DNA of 6,753 nt from positions 1-6,753 of the forward strand of contig JAAYFX010000008.1 of the NCBI GenBank assembly GCA_012728025.1, read 5' to 3'. Shown one piece after another: positions 1 to 5,723 of the stretch (within the stretch, counting starts at the first letter, position 1; each line of letters begins with the position of its first letter). The notes under the pieces were generated by a model, which was not told where the DNA came from, did not search any database, and was given only the letters and a program-made list of their open reading frames with translations. This DNA is from Clostridiales bacterium. GTDB taxonomy: Bacteria; Bacillota; Clostridia; Oscillospirales; Oscillospiraceae. Both the position numbers and the translations under genes were made by a program.

Positions 1-1
1 A

Positions 2-166
2 ATACCCCTTATAACAAAGCCCGCTTCCATCAAAGAGCTTTCCCCCCAATCCAGAAGGTTATTTGAGCTTGAAAGTGCCGCCCATGATTTTTATGTTCTT
101 GGCTATGGTGCAAAAAACGAGCGAAGAGGAATGTCGGATTGGCGCACAAGTCCAAATATGGTTTAG
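2..166 (+). CDS. tmcAL: C-terminal end of probable tRNA(Met) cytidine acetate ligase (partial)
   Basis: An open frame enters from the left edge and stops with TAG at 164-166, leaving 54 residues. It contains a PLITKPAS stretch near the start, an LFELE..AHDFYVLGY segment, and a terminal R.G..DW..SP pattern. This resembles the end of TmcAL/YlbM-family proteins, which typically finish with a 'Plitk' strand, a helix leading to an 'A.D.Y.L' motif, and a final '(D/E)(Y/F)..SP' segment. TmcAL activates acetate with ATP to make N4-acetylcytidine at the wobble position of elongator tRNA-Met in the cytoplasm. The match is from memory of family patterns, over a short tail without the nucleotide-binding N terminus, so the name is tentative. 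The catalytic part lies upstream of the window. The next gene is 222 bases away behind weak hairpins, so it is probably a separate transcription unit. Confidence 0.6.
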   Translation: MPLITKPASIKELSPQSRRLFELESAAHDFYVLGYGAKNERRGMSDWRTSPNMV

Positions 167-177
167 AACCTACACGT

Positions 178-222
178 AATCAACAATATATAGTGTTGAT
201 TTTGTTAGGAACACCTAATTTT
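178..222 (+). terminator. Two weak tandem hairpins, possible terminator of the upstream gene
   Basis: AATCAACA (178-185) and TGTTGATT (194-201) form an 8-bp perfect inverted repeat with an 8-base loop, beginning 11 bases after the tmcAL-like stop and followed by TTG. A second hairpin, TTAGG (205-209) with CCTAA (214-218) and an AACA loop, is followed by TTTT (219-222). Both stems are AT-rich and weak, so termination may be inefficient. The first repeat could also be a protein-binding site. Confidence 0.4.
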
Positions 223-254
223 CGCTTATAACTCGATAATATGTAAACTACATC

Positions 255-283
255 TTGCATTTGTAACCGTTTTGTTATATTAT
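255..283 (+). promoter_or_regulatory. Probable sigma-A promoter of the substrate-binding protein gene
   Basis: TTGCAT (255-260) is separated by 17 bases from TATTAT (278-283), a good match to -35 and -10 boxes. The predicted start near 290 gives a leader of about 100 bases before the ATG at 389. A poorer candidate nearer the gene is TTTACA (343-348) with TAATAC (365-370) at a 16-base spacing. Copies of an octamer, TTGCATTT, lie at this -35 box and downstream (see the repeat entry). Confidence 0.55.
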
Positions 284-330
284 TTTAATGTGCGCAGATT
301 ATGGTTGCGTTCAATATTATGAAAAACGAC

Positions 331-361
331 AAAATGCAAATGTTTACAAGTCTTGCATTTT
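331..361. repeat. Perfect 9-bp inverted repeat in the leader, AAAATGCAA / TTGCATTTT
   Basis: AAAATGCAA (331-339) and TTGCATTTT (353-361) are exact reverse complements separated by 13 bases. A third copy of the core, TCTTGCATTT, occurs at 253-262, overlapping the -35 box, and matches 351-360 exactly as a direct repeat. Three copies of the TTGCATTT octamer within about 110 bases upstream of a regulated-type transporter gene suggest operator sites, although AT-rich DNA makes chance similarity more likely. Confidence 0.4.
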
Positions 362-388
362 ACTTAATACTTTAAATTGGGGACTGCG

Positions 389-1609
389 ATGAAAAAAGTG
401 TTTTCCATGTTCCTTGCCTTATGCCTTGCGCTGGCGCTTTTTGTTGCTTGCAGCACTGCCATAGGCAGGGGAGAGCCCTCAGTTCCAGCCACTGAGCAGG
501 ATGACGAAAATTTAATATACATAGGAGTTTCACAGCCTCTTACAGGCAATAATGCCACCGGCGGTAATCAGGAGCTTTTAGGGATTCTTTACGCAAACTA
601 TGTGGCTCCCAGCGTCAATATAGACGGCATCGAATATGAAATAAGACTTATTACATCAGATAATGCCTCCAGTGCCGCCACAGCCTCGGAAAACGCAAAA
701 GAATTTGCCGAAAGGGGAGTGCTGGCCTGTCTTGGGGGGTACGGCGCTTCGGAGTCTCTCGGAGCTGCTGCTGTCTATGAGGAGCTTAATATACCCTGCA
801 TAAACACATCATCAACAAATCCTGAAATAAGCCGTGGGGATATGGGCTTTAAAATTTCCTATTCAGACAGCTTCCAGAGCGGTGCGATTTCCAATTTCGC
901 CATTGGCAGGGGCTTTAAAAAAGCCGCTGTGCTTACAGGCGTGGGGGATGCATACTCAGAGTCTTTGTCTGGCGCTTTTACAGAGCAGTTCATGCTTCAG
1001 GGGGGCGAAGTTTTCTCATTTAACACAGACATAGACGGGGCAAACTATGATTTTCTCGCAACCCGCATTAAGGCTGTTGGTGCAGATTTTCTCTTTATGC
1101 CCTTTGAAAGTCCGGAAACAAATGCCGAATTTATAAAACAGCTTCGTCAGCATGGCTTGTCTCTGCCTGTTATGGGCGGTGGCTCCTACGATTTTGTTTC
1201 GCTTATAAGCGGTAGTTCCATCTATGCTAGGGATGTCTTTTTCGTCTCTGCTTTTGATGGGAACACATCAAAAAATCCCATTACTGCGGAGTTTGTGGCA
1301 AAATATAAATCATGGCTCAACTACGACAAGTCACGTTTAGAGCAAAACGGCAATACGGATGCTGTTTCTCCTTTTTCGGCTTTAGGCTATGATGCTTATA
1401 TGGTTTTGGTGGAAGCCATCAAAAAAGCGGAAACTCTTGAGTCTAGGGAGCTTGCTCTGTCCATATCTATGACTGATTATGAAGGGGTTACAGGAGCCAT
1501 TCGTTTTGACGAAAATGGTGACTTATCTGACCGTCTTGCATACATAAAGACTATAAATACATCTAAGAAATCCTTTGAAGTTCTGCAAATAAGCTCCATA
1601 GGACGGTAA
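389..1609 (+). CDS. Branched-chain amino acid-type substrate-binding lipoprotein (Peripla_BP_6 / LivJ-like)
   Basis: The 406-residue product is an extracytoplasmic solute receptor anchored by lipid to the outer face of the membrane. Residues 1-20 form a signal peptide (MKK, then a hydrophobic core) ending in a lipobox-like F-V-A-C with the lipidated Cys at 21; Phe at -3 is slightly unusual. A polar linker (about 22-41) leads to a type I periplasmic-binding fold. IGVSQPLTGNN (45-55) matches the opening 'IGv..PLTG..a' strand and loop of the Leu/Ile/Val-binding family; CLGGYGASES (114-123) and PCINTSSTNP (136-145) match the ligand-facing 'G..gS..t' and 'P.is..at.p' segments. The length is normal for the family. 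I chose the ATG at 389, with GGGGA at 379-383 as a ribosome binding site; an in-frame TTG at 377 would add four residues and lacks a good site. No livHMGF-type permease or ATPase gene is nearby, so this is an orphan receptor as far as can be seen. The ligand cannot be inferred beyond amino acid, amide or related small molecule. Family confidence is high, substrate unknown. Confidence 0.88.
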   Translation: MKKVFSMFLALCLALALFVACSTAIGRGEPSVPATEQDDENLIYIGVSQPLTGNNATGGNQELLGILYANYVAPSVNIDGIEYEIRLITSDNASSAATASENAKEFAERGVLACLGGYGASESLGAAAVYEELNIPCINTSSTNPEISRGDMGFKISYSDSFQSGAISNFAIGRGFKKAAVLTGVGDAYSESLSGAFTEQFMLQGGEVFSFNTDIDGANYDFLATRIKAVGADFLFMPFESPETNAEFIKQLRQHGLSLPVMGGGSYDFVSLISGSSIYARDVFFVSAFDGNTSKNPITAEFVAKYKSWLNYDKSRLEQNGNTDAVSPFSALGYDAYMVLVEAIKKAETLESRELALSISMTDYEGVTGAIRFDENGDLSDRLAYIKTINTSKKSFEVLQISSIGR

Positions 1610-1671
1610 CAAGACTTTCAGCCTTGATAAAAGCCGGTTTTATATACCGCAGGCTTATAAATCAGATTTCA

Positions 1672-1702
1672 GACCCGTAAAATCTTTTAGATTTTACGGG
1701 TC
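1672..1702 (+). terminator. 13-bp perfect hairpin without a U-tract, probable 3' end of the receptor gene transcript
   Basis: GACCCGTAAAATC (1672-1684) and GATTTTACGGGTC (1690-1702) are exact reverse complements with a 5-base loop, 62 bases past the receptor stop codon. The sequence after it, GGCTTATAGC, is not a U-run on the plus strand, and the bases before it are not a clean U-run for the minus strand. It is therefore either an atypical terminator, a transcript-stabilising 3' stem, or a binding site. A weaker bulged stem, AAGCCGGT (1631-1638) with ACC...GGCTT (1646-1656), precedes it. Confidence 0.45.
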
Positions 1703-1748
1703 GGCTTATAGCTAAACAGACTTTTAGATTGTTGTAAAACCTGACATT

Positions 1749-1776
1749 TTGTTTATACTAACCTTTATCGTATAAT
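1749..1776 (+). promoter_or_regulatory. Sigma-A promoter of the BusR-like regulator gene
   Basis: TTGTTT (1749-1754), a 16-base spacer and a perfect TATAAT (1771-1776) give a credible promoter with a start near 1783 and a leader of about 36 bases. No copy of the inverted repeat found at the opuA promoter is evident here, so autoregulation is not shown by the sequence. Confidence 0.6.
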
Positions 1777-1818
1777 AAAGATAAGAATTAATTCCATCTA
1801 CACAGCTTGAGGTGACAA

Positions 1819-2445
1819 ATGAAAATCGAAATTCCAAAGTACCAACAAATTGCGGCAGATATAGCCGCCAAAATTGCCTGCGGCGAATATGCCGAAGGTG
1901 AAAAAATATATGTGCGCTCTGCCTTGGCAAGTCAGTATGGCGTATCTTCGGAAACAGCTAGGCGGGCAATCTGCGTTTTGTCCGACATGAAAATTGTGGA
2001 GACTACAAAAGGCAGCGGTGTGGTGATTAAATCACGCAGGCTGGCTTCTGACTTTATAAGCAAGTTTGACTCCGTAAGCCAAATGAGCGACCTGAAAAAG
2101 CGCATTACAAACAGTCTTGATGAACAGATAAAACACAGTATTGAATTTAAAGCCATGGTTGAGGACCTTATGTATAAAACCGAACGCTTCCGCACGGTAA
2201 ACCCCTTTTCGCCCTTTGAGACAGAGATTACCCAAGAAGCCTCCCATATCGGGCATAATCTTTCCGAAAGCAACTTTTGGCACAACACATCGGCAACAAT
2301 CATAGCCATAGGACGGGGAGAGGAGATAATCATTTCCCCTGGACCATATGCCATACTTTCCGTGGGGGATATTCTATATTATGTTGGTGATGAAAACTGC
2401 CATGAACGTGTTAGAAACTTTCTGTATCCTGAAACTGATATATAA
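1819..2445 (+). CDS. busR: BusR-like GntR-family repressor with C-terminal RCK_C (TrkA_C) domain, predicted c-di-AMP sensor
   Basis: The 208-residue cytoplasmic protein has a GntR winged helix-turn-helix at about 6-71: PKYQQIAADIAAKI, then the R..LA..YGVS..TARRA recognition region (33-50) and a wing ending KGSGVVI (64-70). A charged, probably coiled-coil linker (about 88-125) follows, then an RCK_C/TrkA_C domain at about 136-205, recognisable by IGHNLSES (144-151), IIAIGRGEEIIISPGP (161-176) and the L.VGD.LY.VG pattern (180-190). This domain order and length match BusR of Streptococcus agalactiae and Lactococcus lactis, which binds c-di-AMP through RCK_C and represses the glycine betaine transporter genes beside it. 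Here too the gene lies directly upstream of opuAA in the same orientation. The ATG at 1819 has GAGGTG (1809-1814) upstream. A strong terminator separates it from opuAA, so the two are likely transcribed separately. The domain call is solid; c-di-AMP binding and the opuA target are inferred from homology and context. Confidence 0.87.
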   Translation: MKIEIPKYQQIAADIAAKIACGEYAEGEKIYVRSALASQYGVSSETARRAICVLSDMKIVETTKGSGVVIKSRRLASDFISKFDSVSQMSDLKKRITNSLDEQIKHSIEFKAMVEDLMYKTERFRTVNPFSPFETEITQEASHIGHNLSESNFWHNTSATIIAIGRGEEIIISPGPYAILSVGDILYYVGDENCHERVRNFLYPETDI

Positions 2446-2450
2446 AATTC

Positions 2451-2491
2451 ATAAAACAGCTTTACTATATGTGAAGCTGTTTTATTGTTTT
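2451..2491 (+). terminator. Strong rho-independent terminator after the BusR-like gene
   Basis: ATAAAACAGCTT (2451-2462) pairs perfectly with AAGCTGTTTTAT (2474-2485). The inner bases add three more pairs, one of them G-U, around a TATAT loop. The descending arm runs into TTTTATTGTTTT. It starts 6 bases after the stop codon, so opuA transcription needs its own promoter. Confidence 0.85.
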
Positions 2492-2541
2492 ATTTATGAA
2501 TGCTTTTCTGGAGAAAAAAGATAAAATCCATAGCATTTGGT

Positions 2542-2570
2542 TTGACAAAGATAAGTTTCTATGTTAGCAT
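2542..2570 (+). promoter_or_regulatory. opuA promoter with perfect -35 and extended -10
   Basis: A perfect TTGACA (2542-2547) is followed after 17 bases by TAGCAT (2565-2570). A TG at 2562-2563, one base before the -10 box, makes it an extended -10 promoter. Transcription should start near 2577, about 53 bases before the opuAA start codon. A promoter this strong fits a gene that is held down by a repressor. Confidence 0.75.
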
Positions 2571-2577
2571 ATAAAGC

Positions 2578-2605
2578 AACAACACGAAATTTTAATCGTG
2601 TTGTT
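2578..2605. promoter_or_regulatory. Predicted operator: 10-bp perfect inverted repeat with 8-base spacer at the opuA transcription start
   Basis: AACAACACGA (2578-2587) and TCGTGTTGTT (2596-2605) are exact reverse complements around AATTTTAA. The element begins about 8 bases after the -10 box, so a protein bound here would block the promoter. The BusR-like regulator encoded just upstream is the obvious candidate ligand. An RNA hairpin is possible, but it would not cover the ribosome binding site (2618-2624) and has no U-tract, so a DNA operator is the better reading. I cannot confirm from memory that the sequence matches the published BusR consensus. Confidence 0.65.
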
Positions 2606-2629
2606 ACTCTGCCAAACAGGAGAGATGTT

Positions 2630-3820
2630 ATGCAAAAAGTTGAAGTAAAAGGTTTATACAAAATATTTGGCTCATCGCCAAAGCAGATAATACCGCTGCT
2701 TGAAGGCGGTATGGATAAAACAAGGATTTTAAAAAGACATAAGCACAGCGTAGGCGTAAACAACGCCAGCTTTCAGGTAGAAGAAGGGGAGATTTTCGTT
2801 GTCATGGGTTTGTCGGGCAGCGGAAAGTCTACCCTTATTCGTTGCCTAAATCGCCTTATAGAGCCAAGTGCTGGCTCTGTTTTAATTGAGGGGCAGGACA
2901 TAACAAAAATGTCCTCTGCCCGCCTTCGTGAGCTGCGAAGGAAAAAGCTTGCCATGGTTTTTCAAAACTTTGCTCTTTTGCCCCATAAAACAGTTTTGGA
3001 GAATGTTGCCTTCGGCCTTGAAATACAAAAGGAAAACCCCGAAAAACGCAAACAAAAGGCTCTTGAAATGCTGGAAATTGTGGGGCTTAAGGGTTATGAC
3101 GAGGCAAAACCAAAGGAGCTTTCGGGAGGTATGCAGCAGCGTGTCGGCCTTGCAAGAGCTTTGGCAACCGAAGCGGATATACTTTTGATGGATGAGGCTT
3201 TCAGTGCCCTTGACCCGCTTATACGCAAGGATATGCAAAACGAGCTTTTATTGCTCCAGCAGAAAATGCGTAAGACCATCATATTTATAACTCATGATTT
3301 GGACGAAGCTCTTAAAATCGGAGATAGAATTGCAATCATGAAGGACGGAAAGATTGTGCAGATTGGCACTGCCGAGGAAATCCTGCAAGACCCTGCGGAC
3401 GATTATGTCCGTGAATTTACACAGGATGTTAACCGTGCCAAAATTATAACGGCATCTACCATAATGCGGGACGCCGACTCCATTGTTTTGGAGCGCTCGG
3501 GTGTGCGCACAGCCGCCAGAAAGATGAAAGATTTGGGTATTTCCAGTATCTTTGTCACAAACAAAAGCGGTATGCTTCTAGGCATAGTTTCCATTGACGA
3601 TATTACCGAGCAAATACGCAAGGGTAAAGAAGACATTGAATCGATAATCGATAAAAACATACAAACCATAGACCCAGATTCCCCAATAGACGAGATTATA
3701 CCTTTGTTTTTACACTCGGCCTATCCCGTTGCCGTCACCGACTCGGAAAAAAGGCTTCAGGGCATTATATTTAAAGCAACCGTGCTTGCCGGCATTGTCG
3801 GGGAAGAAGGAGAGGACTAA
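2630..3820 (+). CDS. opuAA: Glycine betaine/proline betaine ABC importer, ATP-binding subunit with CBS domains
   Basis: The 396-residue ATPase powers compatible-solute uptake on the cytoplasmic face of the OpuA complex. Visible motifs are Walker A GLSGSGKST (60-68), Q-loop Gln112, ABC signature LSGGMQQ (164-170), Walker B ILLMDEA (184-190, catalytic Glu189) and switch His222 in ITHD. The N-terminal extension with an F/Y-K-IFG segment is typical of OpuAA/ProV. Two CBS repeats occupy about 276-330 and 336-392; in OpuA/OpuC relatives this pair senses ionic strength and can bind c-di-AMP. The protein ends in a short acidic tail, GEEGED. I start it at the ATG at 2630, which has AGGAGAG at 2618-2624; an upstream in-frame ATG at 2561 lies inside the promoter and has no ribosome binding site. 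The stop overlaps the next start codon by one base (TAATG), indicating translational coupling with opuAB. The substrate could be glycine betaine, proline betaine, carnitine or choline. Confidence 0.93.
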   Translation: MQKVEVKGLYKIFGSSPKQIIPLLEGGMDKTRILKRHKHSVGVNNASFQVEEGEIFVVMGLSGSGKSTLIRCLNRLIEPSAGSVLIEGQDITKMSSARLRELRRKKLAMVFQNFALLPHKTVLENVAFGLEIQKENPEKRKQKALEMLEIVGLKGYDEAKPKELSGGMQQRVGLARALATEADILLMDEAFSALDPLIRKDMQNELLLLQQKMRKTIIFITHDLDEALKIGDRIAIMKDGKIVQIGTAEEILQDPADDYVREFTQDVNRAKIITASTIMRDADSIVLERSGVRTAARKMKDLGISSIFVTNKSGMLLGIVSIDDITEQIRKGKEDIESIIDKNIQTIDPDSPIDEIIPLFLHSAYPVAVTDSEKRLQGIIFKATVLAGIVGEEGED

Positions 3821-4710
3821 TGTTTTTTGATAAACTACCCATTGGATTTTACGTAGAAAAGGCAATAGACTGGATGACAGATAATTTTGCCGGTTTCTTC
3901 ACAGGGATAAAAAACGGCCTCGAATGGATGATTGAAGGGGGAAGTGACCTTCTTATCTCAATACCGCCCCTTGTGCTTATTGTCCTTATAGCTTTTCTTG
4001 CCTGGTGGGTGGCAGGAAACGGAACCGGAATATTCTCCCTTATTGGTCTGTTGCTTATCTTGAATCTTGGGCTTTGGGGAAATACGATGAAAACCCTTGC
4101 CCTTGTTATAAGCGCAACCCTTATTGCCCTTATCATTGGTCTGCCTTTAGGGATTTTAATGGCGAAAAGTAATAATGCAAACAAAATAATCCGACCTATT
4201 TTGGATTTTATGCAAACGATGCCCGCCTTCGTCTACCTTATTCCGGCTGTTTACTTCTTTGATTTGGGAACGGTGCCGGGTGCTGTGGCAACAATTATTT
4301 TTGCCATGCCCCCCATAGTCCGCCTTACAAGCCTTGGCATACGTCAGGTGCCGGCAGATGTGGTTGAGGCGGCAAGGTCTTTTGGTGCAACGCCCTCCCA
4401 ACTACTTTTCAAGGTTCAGGTTCCTTTAGCTGTGCCAACCATTATGGCAGGGCTTAACCAAACCATAATGCTGTCCCTGTCCATGGTTGTCATCTCTGCT
4501 ATGATAGGAGCGGACGGACTTGGAAAAACGGTTTATGAGGGAATTACCCAGATGAATATCGGTAAGGGCTTTGAAGGCGGACTTGCCGTTGTTATTATGG
4601 CTATGCTGCTTGACCGAATAACTCAGCGTTTAGGTACGGCACAAAAAAATTCCGGTAAAGCGTTTGTGAATAACTTTTTTAACAAGCGCTCCGAAAATAG
4701 AACTGTCTGA
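3820..4710 (+). CDS. opuAB: Glycine betaine ABC importer, permease subunit
   Basis: The 296-residue inner-membrane subunit forms the translocation path of the OpuA importer. Hydrophobic segments lie at roughly 44-66, 70-86, 91-115, 134-148, 152-172, 209-230 and 252-265. The N-terminal segment (about 1-43) is amphipathic and Trp/Phe-rich, as in OpuAB/ProW. The cytoplasmic coupling loop that docks on the ATPase is clear: EAA at 183-185, Gly189 and VQVPLAVP at 199-206. The LLDRITQRLG stretch (263-272) is characteristic of the betaine permease subfamily. The length is close to that of free-standing OpuAB, and the receptor domain is not fused to it, unlike the lactococcal and streptococcal OpuABC/BusAB. 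AAGGAG (3807-3812) within the end of opuAA serves as its ribosome binding site, and the ATG overlaps the opuAA stop. Confidence 0.93.
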   Translation: MFFDKLPIGFYVEKAIDWMTDNFAGFFTGIKNGLEWMIEGGSDLLISIPPLVLIVLIAFLAWWVAGNGTGIFSLIGLLLILNLGLWGNTMKTLALVISATLIALIIGLPLGILMAKSNNANKIIRPILDFMQTMPAFVYLIPAVYFFDLGTVPGAVATIIFAMPPIVRLTSLGIRQVPADVVEAARSFGATPSQLLFKVQVPLAVPTIMAGLNQTIMLSLSMVVISAMIGADGLGKTVYEGITQMNIGKGFEGGLAVVIMAMLLDRITQRLGTAQKNSGKAFVNNFFNKRSENRTV

Positions 4711-4727
4711 GCAACAAGGAGGATTTT

Positions 4728-5591
4728 ATGCTTAAAAAAGCAAGTGTATTAGTTTTGGCGGCTTTGGTGCTGCTGATGGGTTTTGCCGGCTGCGCCGGTA
4801 ATGGAGACTCATCTTCAGAAGGCACTGTGAAGCTTGCCTATGTTAACTGGGCCGAAGGAATTGCAATGACAAATCTGGCTGCAGCGGTGCTTGAAGACCA
4901 TATGGGCTATGAGGTGGAGCTTACCATGGCGGATGCTGCCCCAGTTTTCACCTCTGTGGCAAGTGGTAACACCGATGCTTTCCTTGATGTCTGGCTTCCA
5001 GTCACCCATCAAAATTACATTGAAAAATACGGCGACGATATAGTGGATTTAGGTGTTTCATATGAAAACGCCCTTTTAGGTCTTGTTGTGCCATCTTATG
5101 TTGAAATTAACAGCATAGAGGAGCTAAACGAAAACAAAGAGCTCTTTGGCGGCGAGATTGTCGGCATTGACGCCGGAGCAGGGCTTATGATGGCAACGGA
5201 AAAAGCCATTGAAGAATATGAGCTTGACTATAAGCTTTTAACAGGCAGTGGGCCGACCATGACGGCAGCTTTAGGCAAGGCCATCGATTTGGAAAACCCC
5301 ATTGTTGTAACCGGTTGGGCGCCTCACTGGAAGTTTGCCAAGTGGGATTTGAAGGTTTTGGATGACCCCAAGGGTATTCTGGGAGAGGCCGAGAATATTC
5401 ATAAATACTCCAGAAAGGGTCTGGAGGAAGATATGCCTGAGGTAACCCAGTTTTTGAAGAACTTCAAGATGACAGAGGCAGAGCTTGGAGATTTAATGGG
5501 TGCCATTGAAGAGGGCGGCGGCGAACCTTTGGATGCTGCCAGAGCGTGGATGGATAGTCATGAGGAGCTTATAAACTCTTGGCTTCCCTGA
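4728..5591 (+). CDS. opuAC: Glycine betaine-binding lipoprotein of the OpuA importer
   Basis: The 287-residue extracytoplasmic receptor delivers betaine to OpuAB. Residues 1-21 form a signal peptide with lipobox F-A-G-C and lipidated Cys22, followed by a Gly/Ser/Asp linker (to about 31). The OpuAC-type binding domain runs from about 33 to 287. YVNWAEG (38-44), DAFLDVWLP (83-91) and TGWAPHWKFAKWD (195-207) are characteristic. Trp41, Trp89, Trp197, Trp201 and Trp206 supply candidates for the aromatic cage that holds the quaternary ammonium group by cation-pi contacts; which of them do so cannot be assigned without alignment. The gene follows opuAB by 17 bases with a near-perfect AAGGAGG at 4716-4722, so strong translation is expected, as is common for receptor subunits. 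It is the last gene of the operon. The family is clear; betaine as the preferred ligand is inferred, with proline betaine or carnitine as alternatives. Confidence 0.93.
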   Translation: MLKKASVLVLAALVLLMGFAGCAGNGDSSSEGTVKLAYVNWAEGIAMTNLAAAVLEDHMGYEVELTMADAAPVFTSVASGNTDAFLDVWLPVTHQNYIEKYGDDIVDLGVSYENALLGLVVPSYVEINSIEELNENKELFGGEIVGIDAGAGLMMATEKAIEEYELDYKLLTGSGPTMTAALGKAIDLENPIVVTGWAPHWKFAKWDLKVLDDPKGILGEAENIHKYSRKGLEEDMPEVTQFLKNFKMTEAELGDLMGAIEEGGGEPLDAARAWMDSHEELINSWLP

Positions 5592-5637
5592 GCTTAAAAA
5601 GCTTAAAGTTAAGTTTAGCTTTAATATTATGTAAACA

Positions 5638-5674
5638 AATCCCCCGTCCTGCTTTTTGTGCAGGATGGGGGATT
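5638..5674. terminator. Hairpin between convergent genes, probable bidirectional terminator
   Basis: AATCCCCCGTCCTGC (5638-5652) pairs with GCAGGATGGGGGATT (5660-5674) over 15 bp with one G-T (G-U in RNA) pair and a 7-base loop. It sits 46 bases past the opuAC stop and 49 bases from the minus-strand stop at 5724. The plus-strand 3' flank (AAGCCATATTTATTATTG) has only a loose U-run. The minus-strand flank (ATTTGTTTAC) is also U-rich, so it may serve both genes. Confidence 0.75.
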
Positions 5675-5723
5675 AAGCCATATTTATTATTGTTTATGCA
5701 GGCTGATGTTTGGTATATTAAAA

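Noticed and set aside
178..201. Second operator of the opuA type, because this inverted repeat also has an 8-base spacer and CAACA/TGTTG arms
   Set aside because: The arms differ from the opuA repeat beyond CAACA, it is upstream of the -35 box, and its position just after a stop codon fits a weak terminator.
377..388. TTG start four codons before the ATG of the receptor lipoprotein
   Set aside because: No ribosome binding site at the right distance; MKK at 389 is a typical lipoprotein signal start with GGGGA upstream.
458..2325. Repeated peptide AIGRG in the receptor (residues 24-28 and 171-175) and the regulator (163-167), with a shared CCATAGGACGG
   Set aside because: The matches are short, in unrelated structural settings and without longer flanking similarity, so chance is the simplest explanation.
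1932..2354. Minus-strand open frames of 140 and 83 residues opposite the regulator
   Set aside because: They lie antisense to a clear BusR-like coding region, have no family resemblance, and lack plausible ribosome binding sites.
2561..2629. N-terminal extension of opuAA from the ATG at 2561
   Set aside because: It overlaps the promoter -10 box and the operator, has no ribosome binding site, and is not part of the family's N terminus.
2578..2629. Riboswitch or attenuator in the opuA leader
   Set aside because: The leader after the predicted start is only about 53 bases; the single hairpin has no U-tract and does not cover the ribosome binding site. A DNA operator explains it better.
3849..4184. 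Minus-strand 111-residue frame opposite opuAB
   Set aside because: A shadow of a hydrophobic gene; its composition is the mirror of the permease codons.
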